A stretch of 64,000 nucleotides of DNA from Actinomadura viridilutea (GTDB lineage Bacteria > Actinomycetota > Actinomycetes > Streptosporangiales > Streptosporangiaceae): assembly GCA_003001795.1 (NCBI GenBank), contig PVNI01000002.1, positions 310,001 to 374,000 on the forward strand, written 5' to 3'. Shown here piece after piece: positions 29,540 to 38,788 of this stretch; the stretch's first letter is position 1; each line of letters opens with the position of its first letter. The position numbers and the translations under genes were made by a program. The notes beneath the pieces are model-generated. The model was not told the origin of the DNA, did not search any database, and saw only the letters and a list, made by a program, of their open reading frames with translations.

Positions 29540-30295
29540 TCAGGCGTCCTTGTACGCCAGCAGGTGCAGCTGCGCGGCCAGCTCCCGCAGCACCGGGTGG
29601 ACGGCCGCGACCTGTTCCAGGGCGATCAGCGCCGCGGCGGCGTCCTGCTCGCCGTCCAGCAGCGCGTCCGGCACCAGGTCGGCGAAGATCCGCACGCCGT
29701 GCAGCTCGCCGACCCGCAGCCCGGCCGCCTCCACCAGGGCCGTCAGCGTCTGCCGGGTGAAGCGGCGGGGCGTGCGGTCGCGTTCGCCCCACCGGCCGTC
29801 CGGGTCGGTCAAGACGCGCCGGGCGTCGTCGAAGTGCCCGTGGACGGCCCGCTGCAGCGCCGCGCCGATCTGCCCGGCGACCAGCACGCTGACCGAGCCG
29901 CCGGGACGCACGGCCGCGGTCAGCGCCGCCATGGCCGCCCCCGGGTCGTCGACGTACTCCAGCACGTTGTGGCACAGCACCAGGTCGGCGGTGCCGGTGC
30001 CGAGCAGGTCGGGCAGGTCGACCGCGTCGCCCTGCACGGCCCGCACGGTGACGCCGGACTCGGCGGCGCGCCGCTCCAGCGCGGCCAGCGCGTCGGGGCT
30101 GGAGTCGACGACGGTGACCCGGTGGCCCAGCTCGGCCAGCGGCACGGCGAACCCGCCGGTGCCGCCGCCGACGTCGACCACGTCGCTGGGCCCGGCCTCC
30201 GGGGCGATCCGGTCGAGGACGGCCCGCAGCGCGTCCCACAGCACGGCGGTGCGCGGACCGCTCCCCCGCGCGCGTTTCGACTGCCGCCCGTCCAT
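29540..30295 (-). CDS. SAM-dependent class I methyltransferase
   Basis: Rossmann-fold methyltransferase: motif I is DVVDVGGGTGGFAVPLAELG (about residues 40-59), then VTVVDSSPDALAALE, VQGDAVDLPDLL and the motif IV-like ADLVLCHNVLEYVDD, resembling CmoM/SmtA-type tRNA methyltransferases, but the substrate cannot be told. Length 251 aa from ATG 30295 (MDGRQSKRARG), five bases after GGAGG; another ATG at 30298 and a GTG at 30307 are possible. Co-oriented with nusB (27 bp upstream) and dinB (7 bp downstream). Confidence 0.85.
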   Translation of the reverse strand: MDGRQSKRARGSGPRTAVLWDALRAVLDRIAPEAGPSDVVDVGGGTGGFAVPLAELGHRVTVVDSSPDALAALERRAAESGVTVRAVQGDAVDLPDLLGTGTADLVLCHNVLEYVDDPGAAMAALTAAVRPGGSVSVLVAGQIGAALQRAVHGHFDDARRVLTDPDGRWGERDRTPRRFTRQTLTALVEAAGLRVGELHGVRIFADLVPDALLDGEQDAAAALIALEQVAAVHPVLRELAAQLHLLAYKDA

Positions 30296-30322
30296 CATGA
30301 CCTCCACCCTAGTGGCCGGGCC

Positions 30323-30739
30323 CTACAGCGCGAGCGACGGCTTGAGCCGCTGCAGCCGCGACAGCAGCCCGTTGACGAAGCGCGGCGACTCCTCGGTGGA
30401 CAGCTCGGTGGCCAGCGCGACCGCCTCGCTGACCACCACGCCGTCGGGCACGTCGTCCACCCACAGCAGCTCGAAGGCGCCCATCCGCAGGATGTTGCGG
30501 TCGACGGCGGGCATGCGGTCCAGCGTCCACCCGGTGGCGTAGGTGGACAGCAGCTCGTCGATGCGCGCGCGGTGCTCCTGCACGCCCTCGATCAGCCGCA
30601 CGGCGTGCCCGAACTCGGCCAGCTCGTCCTGGTTGGGCCGGCCGCGCGCGGCCAGCACGTCGGTGGGCCGCTCCTCGCGCAGCTCGGCGGCGAACAGGAT
30701 GTCCAGCGCCAGCTTGCGCGCCTTCGTCCTCGCGCTCAT
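30323..30739 (-). CDS. nusB: NusB transcription antitermination factor
   Basis: All-helical RNA-binding protein that with S10 (NusE) recognises boxA in rRNA leaders and supports antitermination. The start ARTKARKLALDILFAAELR is the family N-terminus, and AVDRNILRMGAFELLWVDDVP plus SEAVALATELSTEESPRFVNGLLSRL are the conserved C-terminal blocks. Length 138 aa from ATG 30739; the frame is open upstream but without homology. It follows efp, the common actinobacterial order pepP-efp-nusB, with a strong hairpin between efp and nusB. Confidence 0.96.
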   Translation of the reverse strand: MSARTKARKLALDILFAAELREERPTDVLAARGRPNQDELAEFGHAVRLIEGVQEHRARIDELLSTYATGWTLDRMPAVDRNILRMGAFELLWVDDVPDGVVVSEAVALATELSTEESPRFVNGLLSRLQRLKPSLAL

Positions 30740-30790
30740 CGCCTCGCTCCGCTCGCGGGCCCGCCGTCCGCGGGGCCCGTCGGTCCGCCG

Positions 30791-30819
30791 CGCGCGGCGG
30801 CCGGCCCGGCCGCCGCGCG
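30791..30819 (-). terminator. 14-bp GC hairpin between efp and nusB
   Basis: CGCGCGGCGGCCGG (30791-30804) and CCGGCCGCCGCGCG (30806-30819) are perfect inverted repeats around one base. It starts 17 bp past the efp stop. A very stable stem, probably a terminator or attenuator that lowers read-through into nusB. No T tract. Confidence 0.6.
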
Positions 30820-30836
30820 GGTCCTCGCGTCCGCCA

Positions 30837-31394
30837 TCAGGCGCGGCCGAGGTACTCGCCCGTGCGGGTGTCGACCTTGACCTTCTCGCCGGTGGTGATG
30901 AACAGCGGCACCTGGATCTGCGCGCCGGTCTCCAGCGTGGCGGGCTTGGTGCCGCCGGTGGAGCGGTCGCCCTGCAGGCCCGGCTCGGTCTGGGTGACCT
31001 CCAGCACCACGGCGGCGGGCAGCTCGACGTACAGCGGGTCCTCGCCGTGGAAGGCGATGGTCGCCATCTGCTCGGGCAGCAGGTAGTCGGCGGCCTGGCC
31101 GACGACCGCGGCGGGGATGTGCGGCTGGTCGTAGGTCTGGGTGTCCATGAAGACGAAGTCCTCGCCCTCGCGGTAGAGGTACTGCATCTCCCGCTTGTCG
31201 ACGCTGGCCACCTCGACCTTGGTGCCGGCGTTGAAGGTCTTGTCGACCACCTTGCCCGACAGCACGTGCTTGAGCTTGGTGCGGACGAACGCGCCGCCCT
31301 TGCCGGGCTTGACGTGCTGGAACTCAAGGACGGTCCACAGCTCGCCGTCCAGTTTCAGCGTCATGCCGTTCTTGAGGTCGTTCGTCGTCGCCAC
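30837..31394 (-). CDS. efp: Translation elongation factor P
   Basis: tRNA-mimic that relieves ribosome stalling at polyproline. KOW-like domain I holds [20 protein letters not shown] with the tip loop PGKGG, whose Lys is the residue modified in many bacteria; domain II follows from about residue 66 and domain III ends in [17 protein letters not shown], the family signature. Length 185 aa. GTG 31394 is the start, with AGGAGAGG upstream; the frame is open beyond it. Downstream of pepP, upstream of nusB. Confidence 0.97.
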   Translation of the reverse strand: MATTNDLKNGMTLKLDGELWTVLEFQHVKPGKGGAFVRTKLKHVLSGKVVDKTFNAGTKVEVASVDKREMQYLYREGEDFVFMDTQTYDQPHIPAAVVGQAADYLLPEQMATIAFHGEDPLYVELPAAVVLEVTQTEPGLQGDRSTGGTKPATLETGAQIQVPLFITTGEKVKVDTRTGEYLGRA

Positions 31395-31518
31395 AGCGTC
31401 CTCTCCTGCCCCCTGACGGGGCCGTCCCCGCCTCGGTCGAATGGTCCTGCCTCCGGCGCGGGGGACGTCCCCCGCGCCCCCCGGATCGCCGGGGTCGGCC
31501 CCGCCCGCCCCGACGGGG

Positions 31519-32601
31519 TCACAGGACGAGCAGGTCCTTGGTGGTCGTGGTGAGAAGCTCCGGTCCGCCGGCACGGGTCACCAGGGTGTCCTCGATGCGG
31601 ACCCCGCCGCGCCCGGCCAGATAGACCCCCGGCTCGGCGGTGATCGGAACCCGGTCCCCCAGCTTACCGGTCTTGTCGTACCCCATGAGCGGCGCCTCGT
31701 GGATCTCCAGGCCGACGCCGTGTCCGAGGGCGTGCGGGAAGTCGTCGCCGTGCCCGGCCGCCTTGATCAGGTCGCGGGCGGCGGCGTCCACGGCCCGGGT
31801 CTCGGCGCCGGGGCGGACGGCGTCCAGGGCGGCCTGCTGGGCGCGGCGCACCAGCTCGTACAGGTCGCGCTGCCAGTCGGCGACGGCGCCGATCGCGACG
31901 GTGCGGGTCATGTCGGCGTGGTAGCCGCCGTACCGGGCGCCGAAGTCCAGGGTGACCAGGTCGCCGCGGGCCAGCGGGCGGTCGCCGGGCCGGTGGTGCG
32001 GGAGGGCCCCGTTGGGGCCGGACGCCACGATCGAGTCGAACGCGGGCCGCTCCGCGCCCAGGTCGACCATGCGCCGCTCCAGCGCGACGGCGATCTCCCG
32101 TTCGGTGACGCCCGGCTTGAGCATGGGGAGCACGTCGTCGAACACGCGGTCGGTGATCGCGCACGCCTCGGCCAGCAGCCGCAGCTCGGCCTCGTCCTTG
32201 ACGCGGCGCAGCTCCTCCACGGGGCGCCCGGCGGGGCGCAGCTCCAGGCCGTCGGCGGCCAGGGCGGCGAGCCCGGAGTGCTGTTCGACGGTGACGGCGT
32301 GGGGCTCGAAGCCGAGGCGCCGCGCCCCGGCCTTGGCCGCCCGCTCCAGCAGGGTCTCGGCGACGCGCCGGTCGACGACGGTCTCCAGCTCGGGGCAGAC
32401 GCGGGCGGCGGTGCCGGCGTACCGGGCGTCGGTGGCCAGCAGCGGGGGCCCGTCGGCGCGCACCAGCAGCGCGGCGTTGGAGCTGTCCAGCCCGGTCAGG
32501 TACAGGACGTTGACGAGCCGGGTGACGAGCAGGGCGTCCAGGTCGTGGGCGGCCGCCCACGCGGCCAGCCGCTCACGGCGTTCGCGACGAAGGTCCTCCA
32601 T
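31519..32601 (-). CDS. pepP: Xaa-Pro aminopeptidase family M24 metallopeptidase
   Basis: Pita-bread fold M24 enzyme removing N-terminal residues before proline. N-terminal creatinase-like domain (residues 1-130: [20 protein letters not shown]), then the catalytic domain with metal ligands in [19 protein letters not shown] (two Asp), [19 protein letters not shown] (His), ITAEPGVYL (Glu) and [11 protein letters not shown] (Glu). All five ligands are present. Length 360 aa from ATG 32601. It is upstream of efp, a standard pair in actinobacteria. Confidence 0.94.
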   Translation of the reverse strand: MEDLRRERRERLAAWAAAHDLDALLVTRLVNVLYLTGLDSSNAALLVRADGPPLLATDARYAGTAARVCPELETVVDRRVAETLLERAAKAGARRLGFEPHAVTVEQHSGLAALAADGLELRPAGRPVEELRRVKDEAELRLLAEACAITDRVFDDVLPMLKPGVTEREIAVALERRMVDLGAERPAFDSIVASGPNGALPHHRPGDRPLARGDLVTLDFGARYGGYHADMTRTVAIGAVADWQRDLYELVRRAQQAALDAVRPGAETRAVDAAARDLIKAAGHGDDFPHALGHGVGLEIHEAPLMGYDKTGKLGDRVPITAEPGVYLAGRGGVRIEDTLVTRAGGPELLTTTTKDLLVL

Positions 32602-32735
32602 GGCGAGGACTGTAGTCCACGGAAGGCGGATACGACGCGGCCGGCGTTCCGCACGTCCGTCGGCCCCGTCGGACCCTCCGCCCGTCCGCCCTCCCCGGTG
32701 TCCGGGGAGGGCGGTCCACGGCCTCGGGCGCGCGC

Positions 32736-33785
32736 CTAGTCCAGGTCGGCGGCCATCTCCTTGATCTTCTCGATGAGCGCCAGGCGGCCCTTGTGGTCGC
32801 CCGCGATCGGCGTGACGTTGAGGGTGGTGACGCCGGACTCCTTCATGGCCGCCAGCCGCTCCCGCACGTGCCCCTCGGACCCGATCAGCGACATCTTCTG
32901 CAGCAGCTCGTAGGGGACCTTGGCCGCGGCCTCGTCCTTCTTGCCGTCCAGGTAGAGGTCCTGGATCTCCTCGGCCTCCTTCTCCCAGCCGTAGCGGCGG
33001 CACAGGTCGTTGTAGAAGTTCTTGCCCTTGGCGCCCATGCCGCCGATGTAGAGGGCGGCCATGGGGCGGCCGAACTCCAGGTAGCCGTCCACGTCGTCGC
33101 CGATGGCCAGCGGCGCCTGCCCGACCACGTCCAGCTCGCCGAGCGCCGGGTCGCGCCGGGCCTTGCCCGCGGCCAGCGACGGCCCCCACACCTCGGCGGC
33201 CTTCTCCGGCACGTAGAAGATCGGCTCCCAGCCGTTGGCGATCTCGGCGGTGAGCTCGACGTTCTTGGGCCCGATCGCGGCGACCAGCACCGGGATGTCC
33301 TCCCGGACCGGACGGTTGATGAGCTTCAGCGGCTTGCCGAGACCGGTGCCCTGCCCTTCCGGCAGCGGCATGGAGTAGTACTTGCCGCTGTGCTGGAGCC
33401 GCTCGCGCCGCCACACCTTGCGGCAGATCTCGATGACCTCGCGGGTGCGGCCGAGCGGCGCGGTGTACGGCACCCCGTGGAAGCCCTCGACCACCTGCGG
33501 GCCGGACGCGCCGATGCCCAGGGTGAACCGCCCGTCGGACACGTAGTCCAGACCCGCGGCGGTCATCGCCAGCAGCGTGGGCGTGCGCGAGTAGATCGGC
33601 AGGATGCCGGACGCGATCTCCAGCCGCTCGGTCTTGGCGGCGATGTAGCCCAGCTGGCTGACCGCGTCGAAGCTGTAGGCCTCGGCGACGAAGACGATGT
33701 CGAGGCCGGCCTTCTCGTAGTCGGCCAGCTCCTCGACGGTCTCCTTGAAGCCGCCGGAGTACTTGAGCGCCATCCCGATGCGCAT
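32736..33785 (-). CDS. LLM-class F420-dependent oxidoreductase
   Basis: Luciferase-like (bacterial luciferase fold) TIM-barrel oxidoreductase, in actinobacteria usually F420-dependent. Signatures: MRIGMALKYSGGFKETVEE, FVAEAYSFDAVSQLGYIAAK, TERLEIASGILPIYSRTPT, VSDGRFTLGIGASGPQVVEG. Length 349 aa. ATG at 33785 is chosen; GGAGGGG lies eight bases away, while the nearer ATG at 33791 would touch it. Substrate unknown. It follows the enoyl-CoA hydratase-like gene on the same strand, and both lie in the aroQ-pepP gap where other actinobacteria usually have nothing. Confidence 0.88.
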   Translation of the reverse strand: MRIGMALKYSGGFKETVEELADYEKAGLDIVFVAEAYSFDAVSQLGYIAAKTERLEIASGILPIYSRTPTLLAMTAAGLDYVSDGRFTLGIGASGPQVVEGFHGVPYTAPLGRTREVIEICRKVWRRERLQHSGKYYSMPLPEGQGTGLGKPLKLINRPVREDIPVLVAAIGPKNVELTAEIANGWEPIFYVPEKAAEVWGPSLAAGKARRDPALGELDVVGQAPLAIGDDVDGYLEFGRPMAALYIGGMGAKGKNFYNDLCRRYGWEKEAEEIQDLYLDGKKDEAAAKVPYELLQKMSLIGSEGHVRERLAAMKESGVTTLNVTPIAGDHKGRLALIEKIKEMAADLD

Positions 33786-33860
33786 CGGCATCCCCTCCAC
33801 GAACCGAACTGGATTCTGTCGACGGTAACGCAGGCGTCCGCGCCGTCCCCGCGCGCCCCT

Positions 33861-33905
33861 CAGTCCGCGCCCCCTCAGTCCGCGCCCCCTCAGTCCGCGC
33901 CCCCT
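33861..33905. repeat. Three 15-bp tandem repeats at a stop codon
   Basis: CAGTCCGCGCCCCCT is repeated exactly at 33861, 33876 and 33891, followed by CAGTC of the gene end. On the minus strand each unit repeats GAC-TGA, so the stop codon of the hydratase-like gene has been copied together with the following 9 bp. Confidence 0.9.
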
Positions 33906-34573
33906 CAGTCGAGGACCGGGCCGCGCAGGGCCTCGATGACCCGGGCGTACATGCCGGTGCGGATGCCGCGCACCACCGCGCCGTTCTTGCCGGCCAGCGA
34001 CGCGGCCAGCTCCACGGCGGTGGGCAGCACGTCGGCCTCGGCGGCGGTGCGGTGCACGATCCCCGCCCGCTCGGCCTGCTCGGCGGTGTACCGGCGGCCG
34101 GTGAGCATCGCCTCGTGGGCCACCCCGGGGGACAGCCGCGACTGGATCACGGCGCGCATGCCCGGGGTGAACGTCAGCCCCAGGTCGACCTCGGGCAGGC
34201 AGAAGTAGCCGCGGTCGGTGCGCATGACGGCGACGTCGTGGCACAGGACCAGCATCGCGCCAGCGGCGAACGCGTGCCCGTTCACGGCCGCCACGGTCGG
34301 CATCGGCAGCGCCAGCAGCCGCGCGTACATCTCGTGCACGCGGCGCAGGTACCCCTCCAGCCGGTCGGGATTGGCGCCCGCCCAGTCCAGGTCGAGACCG
34401 TTGGAGTAGAACTTGCCGGTCCCGACGGTCACCAGCGCCGCGCCGGGTCCGTCGTTCTTCTCCAGGGCCGTCAAGGCCTCGTCCATCGCGTCCAGGAACG
34501 CCGGGGCGAACCGGTTCTCGCCCGCGTCGAACCGCAGGACGTGGACCTGCCCGTCACGGCTGAGGTCGATCAC
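33905..34573 (-). CDS. Enoyl-CoA hydratase/isomerase (crotonase) family protein
   Basis: Crotonase-fold acyl-CoA enzyme. The oxyanion-hole regions are ALVTVGTGKFYSNGLDLDW and AVNGHAFAAGAMLVLCHDVAV; then YFCLPEVDLGLTFTPGMRAV. The SNGLDL element resembles delta3-delta2-enoyl-CoA isomerases more than classic hydratases, so isomerase activity is possible. Length 222 aa, slightly short. GTG at 34573 is the likely start with AAGGAGA upstream; the open frame extends to 34657 through operator sequence. Divergent from the tetR gene, with three palindromes between them that probably control it. Confidence 0.85.
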   Translation of the reverse strand: MIDLSRDGQVHVLRFDAGENRFAPAFLDAMDEALTALEKNDGPGAALVTVGTGKFYSNGLDLDWAGANPDRLEGYLRRVHEMYARLLALPMPTVAAVNGHAFAAGAMLVLCHDVAVMRTDRGYFCLPEVDLGLTFTPGMRAVIQSRLSPGVAHEAMLTGRRYTAEQAERAGIVHRTAAEADVLPTAVELAASLAGKNGAVVRGIRTGMYARVIEALRGPVLD

Positions 34574-34605
34574 CGGGGTCTCCTTCGTCGCACACGGTGG
34601 TCGGT

Positions 34606-34684
34606 ATGACGTCCGACATGTGCATGCAAGAGTCGCTATGACGGCCGTCATGGTCAAGCCGCGAAGCTTATGATGAATGTCATA
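34606..34684. promoter_or_regulatory. Three related operators in the divergent tetR promoter region
   Basis: ATGACGGCCGTCAT at 34638-34651 is a perfect 14-bp palindrome. ATGACGTCCGACAT (34606-34619) and TATGATGAATGTCATA (34669-34684) are weaker versions with the same ATGAC/GTCAT arms. All lie between the hydratase-like start (34573) and the tetR start (34693), as expected for a TetR dimer controlling both directions. Confidence 0.7.
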
Positions 34685-34692
34685 ATCGGGGC

Positions 34693-35268
34693 ATGGGCAG
34701 GGACAGCCGGGAACGCATGGTGCGCAGCGCGGCCTACCTCTTCCGCGAGCGCGGCTACAGCGGCACGGGGTTCCGGGAGGTCATCCGGCACAGCGGCGCG
34801 CCGCGCGGGTCGATCTACCACCACTTCCCCGGCGGCAAGGCGCAGCTGGCCGAGGAGGCGGTCCGCTACGCCGGGGAGTTCCTCAACTCCGGCATCCAGG
34901 CGGCCGTCGAGGGCGGCGACCCGGCCGCGGCCGTGGACGCGTTCATCGGGTGGTGGCGGCGCGTCCTGGTCAAGAGCGATTTCCGGGCGGGCTGCCCGGT
35001 GGTGGCGGTCACCGTGGAGTCGCACGAGGACGCGCCGCAGCTGGCCGCGGCCGCCGCCGCGGTGTTCGACCGCTGGCAGGACACCCTGGCCACCGGCCTG
35101 GCCAACGCCGGGGTCCCCGACGAGCGCGCCGGACGGCTGGCCCGCCTCATCGTGGCCGCCGTCGAGGGCGCCACGATCATGTGCCGCGCCAAGCGCGACC
35201 TGAGCCCGCTCGACGACGTGATCGCCGAGCTCAAGGAGCTCATGCACACCGCCGGCGCCGCCGTCTGA
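34693..35268 (+). CDS. TetR family transcriptional regulator
   Basis: N-terminal helix-turn-helix: FRERGYSGTGFREVIRHSG then APRGSIYHHFPGGKAQLAEE, the TetR recognition helix with YHHF. The C-terminal part has FRAGCPVVAVTVESHED, characteristic of the LmrA/YxaF-like subgroup. Length 191 aa. ATG at 34693 lies only 8 bp past the last palindrome, so the protein likely represses its own gene and the divergent acyl-CoA enzyme gene. Ligand unknown; an acyl-CoA or lipophilic compound is a guess from the neighbour. Confidence 0.9.
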   Translation: MGRDSRERMVRSAAYLFRERGYSGTGFREVIRHSGAPRGSIYHHFPGGKAQLAEEAVRYAGEFLNSGIQAAVEGGDPAAAVDAFIGWWRRVLVKSDFRAGCPVVAVTVESHEDAPQLAAAAAAVFDRWQDTLATGLANAGVPDERAGRLARLIVAAVEGATIMCRAKRDLSPLDDVIAELKELMHTAGAAV

Positions 35269-35282
35269 CGGCGCGGGCGCCG
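35269..35282 (+). terminator. Hairpin after tetR
   Basis: CGGCGC-GG-GCGCCG directly follows the tetR TGA, a 6-bp GC stem between convergent tetR and aroQ. The loop as drawn is only two bases, so the paired part may be shorter. Confidence 0.4.
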
Positions 35283-35325
35283 CGCGTCGAGAAGGCGCGC
35301 GTCGAGAAGGCGCGCGTCAGGACGG
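35281..35325. repeat. 15-bp tandem repeats between tetR and aroQ stops
   Basis: CGCGCGTCGAGAAGG at 35281 and 35296 is exact, with a diverged third unit at 35311. Further degenerate GCGTCAGGAAGG-like units continue to the aroQ stop at 35356, each carrying TCA (TGA on the minus strand). Confidence 0.8.
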
Positions 35326-35355
35326 CGGGTCAGGAAGGCGCGTCAGGGAGTCGCG

Positions 35356-35811
35356 TCAGGAGGGCGTCGTCTCCTCCTGCGCGAGCAGGTCGGCCATCGC
35401 CTGCAGCGCCAGCACGTACGACAGCATCCCGAACCCGGCGATCGTGCCCGTCGCCACGCCCGCCACGACCGAGGTGTGCCGGAACTCCTCGCGGGCCGCC
35501 GGATTGGAGATGTGCACTTCGATGAGCGGCGCGGTGCGCTGCGCCAGGGCGTCGCGCAGCCCGTAGGAGTAGTGGGTGAACGCGGCCGGGTTGATCACGA
35601 TGGGCAGCCGCTCGTCGGCCGCCTCGTGGACCCAGCGGATCATCTCCGCCTCGTCGTCTGTCTGCCGCACCTCGACGTGGAGGTTCAGGCGCCGCCCCGT
35701 CTCCCGGCACAGCGCCACCAGGTCGTCGAACGTGGAGGACCCGTACACGTCCGGTTCCCGGGTCCCGAGCCGCCGCAGATTCGGCCCGTTCAGCACCAGC
35801 ACGCGCTTCAT
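35356..35811 (-). CDS. aroQ: 3-dehydroquinate dehydratase, type II
   Basis: Third step of the shikimate pathway, dehydration of 3-dehydroquinate. Family motifs: VLVLNGPNLRRLGTREPDVYG (catalytic Tyr about residue 23), VINPAAFTHYSYGLRDAL, PLIEVHISNPAAREEFRHTS (substrate-binding His and Arg) and a C-terminal GTIAGFGMLSYVLAL. Length 151 aa, normal for the dodecameric type II enzyme. Co-oriented with aroB 108 bp upstream. Confidence 0.96.
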   Translation of the reverse strand: MKRVLVLNGPNLRRLGTREPDVYGSSTFDDLVALCRETGRRLNLHVEVRQTDDEAEMIRWVHEAADERLPIVINPAAFTHYSYGLRDALAQRTAPLIEVHISNPAAREEFRHTSVVAGVATGTIAGFGMLSYVLALQAMADLLAQEETTPS

Positions 35812-35919
35812 CGCCCCACTCCGTTCAGCGGATCCCGGCCCGTCCCCGCGGCGGCGTCCGCCGCCCCGGCCGCTCGCCCGCGCTCCTCGGGCCGGCCGCC
35901 CCGGCCCCGCCCGCCGCCG

Positions 35920-36990
35920 TCACCGGCTCACCTCGTGATAGGCGGCGGCGAGGAGGTCCTCGTCGGGGCCCTCCAGGCGGCCGGGCTCGGCCAGGCCGTC
36001 CAGGACGACGAAGCGCAGCGTGGCGCCCCGGGCCTTCTTGTCGATGGACATGGCGGCGCGCAGCCGCGGCCAGGCGTCGCCGCGGTAGGCCGTGGGCAGG
36101 CCGACCGAGGCGAGCAGCGAGCGGTGCCGCGCCACCAGGTCGGCGGGCAGGCGGCCCGCCAGCCGGGCCAGCTCGGCGGCGTAGACCATGCCGATCGCGA
36201 CGGCGTGGCCGTGCCGGAAGCGGTACTCCTCGACCTTCTCGATGGCGTGGCCGAGGGTGTGGCCGTAGTTGAGGATCTCCCGCAGGCCGCTCTCCTTCAG
36301 GTCGGCCGACACCACCGCGGCCTTCACGCGGACGGACCGTTCGACGAGCTCACGGGTGTGCGGACCGTCCGGGGACGCGGCGCCCTCCGGGTCGTCCTCC
36401 ACCAGGTCCAAGATCGCGGGGTCGGCGATGAACCCGGCCTTGATCACCTCGGCCAGCCCGCTGACGTAGTCCTGGCGGGGCACGGTCATCAGCGTGGCCA
36501 GGTCGCACAGCACGCCCGCCGGGGGGTGGAACGCGCCGACCAGGTTCTTGCCTTCGGGGATGTTGATCCCGGTCTTGCCGCCGACGGCGGCGTCCACCAT
36601 GCCGAGCAGCGTGGTGGGCACCAGCACGACGCGCACGCCGCGCAGCCACGACGCGGCGGCGAAGCCGGCCAGGTCGGTGGTGGCGCCGCCGCCCACGCCG
36701 ACGACGGCGTCCGAGCGGGTCATGCCGAGCTGCGCGAACCGGGACCACAGCCCGGCCAGCACGCCGACCTCCTTGGCGGCCTCGCCGTCCGGCACCGGCA
36801 GGGCGTGCACGATGAGGCCCGCCTGCTCGAGGACCCGGCAGACGGGGCGGGCGATCTCCGGCAGCCCCTCGGCGTGCACGACGGCGACGGTGCGCACGCC
36901 CTCGCCGAGCAGGCCGGGCAGCTCGCCGAGCACGCCGGTGCCGATGACCACCTCGTAGCCCTGCCCGACGGAGACCCGCACGGCCGTCAC
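35920..36990 (-). CDS. aroB: 3-dehydroquinate synthase
   Basis: NAD- and zinc-dependent cyclisation of DAHP to 3-dehydroquinate. NAD-binding block [20 protein letters not shown] (about residues 94-113), [20 protein letters not shown], then zinc ligands in the regions [14 protein letters not shown] (Glu), [29 protein letters not shown] (His residues). Length 356 aa. The GTG start overlaps the aroK stop by 4 bp. Confidence 0.96.
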   Translation of the reverse strand: MTAVRVSVGQGYEVVIGTGVLGELPGLLGEGVRTVAVVHAEGLPEIARPVCRVLEQAGLIVHALPVPDGEAAKEVGVLAGLWSRFAQLGMTRSDAVVGVGGGATTDLAGFAAASWLRGVRVVLVPTTLLGMVDAAVGGKTGINIPEGKNLVGAFHPPAGVLCDLATLMTVPRQDYVSGLAEVIKAGFIADPAILDLVEDDPEGAASPDGPHTRELVERSVRVKAAVVSADLKESGLREILNYGHTLGHAIEKVEEYRFRHGHAVAIGMVYAAELARLAGRLPADLVARHRSLLASVGLPTAYRGDAWPRLRAAMSIDKKARGATLRFVVLDGLAEPGRLEGPDEDLLAAAYHEVSR

Positions 36991-37490
36991 GCGATCCCCT
37001 TGACGATCTCTTCGGCGATCTCCTCGGGCGTGCGGCCCTCGGTGTCGACGTGCAGCGTGCCGAGCCGCTCGTAGATGGGCAGCCGCTCGTTCAGCAGCCG
37101 ACGCAGCTGGCTGCGCGGGTTCAGCGCGAGCAGGGGGCGCGCGCTGGCCAGGCCGACCCGCTTGACCGCCTCCGACAGGCCCACCTTCAGGTAGACCACG
37201 GTGTGCCCGGCGAGCAGCTCCTGCGTCTCGGGGGCGAGGATCGCGCCGCCGCCCAGCGCGACGACGCCGTCGTGCTCGGCCAGGGCGGCGCGGACGGCGG
37301 CGCGCTCCATCTCGCGGAACCGCTCCTCGCCGTCGTCGATGAAGATCTCGCTGATGGGACGGCCCGCGGCGGCCTCGACGTCGGCGTCGGTGTCGCGCAG
37401 CGCGACGCCGAGCCGCTCGGCCAGGGCGGCGCCGACGGTGGTCTTGCCCGAGCCGGGCGGACCGATGAGCACGGCCTTGGGGTGGGTCAT
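36987..37490 (-). CDS. aroK: Shikimate kinase
   Basis: Phosphorylates shikimate at O3. P-loop [21 protein letters not shown] (residues 7-27), [18 protein letters not shown] (shikimate-binding Asp), FREMERAAV, and [16 protein letters not shown]; lid region [16 protein letters not shown]. Length 167 aa. ATG at 37490, 13 bp after the aroC stop, coupled to aroB by overlap. Confidence 0.95.
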   Translation of the reverse strand: MTHPKAVLIGPPGSGKTTVGAALAERLGVALRDTDADVEAAAGRPISEIFIDDGEERFREMERAAVRAALAEHDGVVALGGGAILAPETQELLAGHTVVYLKVGLSEAVKRVGLASARPLLALNPRSQLRRLLNERLPIYERLGTLHVDTEGRTPEEIAEEIVKGIA

Positions 37491-37503
37491 CGTCGGACGC
37501 TCC

Positions 37504-38685
37504 CTACTTGACGGCCAGGGACGACAGGTAGCCCTGCGCGTTGCGGGCGGTCTCCTCGGCCGAGTCGCCGCCGAACTTCTCCAGCGCCGCGTCGGCGAGC
37601 ACCAGCGCGACCATGGCCTCGGCGACGACCCCGGCGGCGGGCACGGCGGTGACGTCGCTGCGCTGGTTGATGGCCTTGGCGGGCTCGCCGGTGCGCACGT
37701 CGATGGTGTCCAGGCGGCGCGGCACGGTGGAGATCGGCTTCATCGCGGCGCGCATCCGCAGCACCTCGCCGGTGGTCATGCCGCCCTCGACGCCGCCGGC
37801 GCGGTTGGTGCGGCGGCGGACGCCCTCGGGCGTGCCCTCGATCTCGTCGTGCGCGCGGGAGCCGGGGCGGCGCGCGGTGGTGAAGCCGTCGCCGAACTCC
37901 ACGCCCTTGATCGCCTGGATGCCCATGAGCGCTCCGGCCAGGCGGGCGTCCAGGCGGCGGTCCCAGTGCACGTGGCTGCCCAGACCGGGCGGCAGGCCGT
38001 AGGCGAGCACCTCGACGACGCCGCCGAGGGTGTCGCCCGCCTTCTTCAGCGCGTCGATGTGCGCGACCATCTCCGCGGCGGTGCCCGGGTCGAAGCAGCG
38101 CACCGGGTCGGCGTCGACGCGCGGCAGGTCCTCCGGCGCGGGCGGCGGCGCGCCGTCGGGGACGCCGATCTCACCGATCGCGACGACGTGGCTGAGGACC
38201 TCCACGCCGAGCGTCTGGCGCAGGAACGCCTTGGCGACCGCGCCGAGGGCGACGCGGGCGGCGGTCTCGCGGGCGCTGGCGCGTTCGAGCACCGGACGGG
38301 CGTCGTCGAACCCGTACTTCTGCATGCCGACCAGGTCGGCGTGCCCGGGCCGCGGCTGCGTGAGCGGCGCGTTGCGCGCCTGCGCGGCCAGCACGTCGGG
38401 GTCGACGGGGTCGGCGGCCATGACCGTCTCCCACTTGGGCCACTCGGTGTTGGCCACCTCGACCGCGACGGGTCCGCCGAGCGTCACGCCGTGGCGGACC
38501 CCGCCGACGATCGTGACCTTGTCCTGCTCGAACTTCATGCGGGCGCCCCGCCCGTGCCCGAGCCGGCGGCGGCGCAGCTCCTCGGCGATGTCGGCCGAGG
38601 TCACCCGCACGCCCGCCGGCAGGCCCTCCAGGATGGCGGTGAGGGCCGGGCCGTGGGACTCCCCCGCGGTCAACCAGCGCAGCAT
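37504..38685 (-). CDS. aroC: Chorismate synthase
   Basis: FMN-dependent last common step of aromatic synthesis, converting EPSP to chorismate. Starts [23 protein letters not shown], the type 1 signature; further blocks [56 protein letters not shown], and the C-terminal [20 protein letters not shown]. Length 393 aa. First gene of the aroC-aroK-aroB-aroQ string. Confidence 0.97.
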   Translation of the reverse strand: MLRWLTAGESHGPALTAILEGLPAGVRVTSADIAEELRRRRLGHGRGARMKFEQDKVTIVGGVRHGVTLGGPVAVEVANTEWPKWETVMAADPVDPDVLAAQARNAPLTQPRPGHADLVGMQKYGFDDARPVLERASARETAARVALGAVAKAFLRQTLGVEVLSHVVAIGEIGVPDGAPPPAPEDLPRVDADPVRCFDPGTAAEMVAHIDALKKAGDTLGGVVEVLAYGLPPGLGSHVHWDRRLDARLAGALMGIQAIKGVEFGDGFTTARRPGSRAHDEIEGTPEGVRRRTNRAGGVEGGMTTGEVLRMRAAMKPISTVPRRLDTIDVRTGEPAKAINQRSDVTAVPAAGVVAEAMVALVLADAALEKFGGDSAEETARNAQGYLSSLAVK

Positions 38686-38788
38686 GCTCCGATCCTATTG
38701 AGTCGGGGCCGCGCGCCGTGCGAGGCGTCCACTCCCTGAGATCGGCTCCGCCGGATGCGGGGCGACGCCAGAGAGCCCGCGCGCGGGG

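Noticed and set aside
28130..29540. SOS-regulated dinB with a LexA box
   Set aside because: No GAAC-N4-GTTC-type operator was found upstream of dinB or of the methyltransferase gene in the same run.
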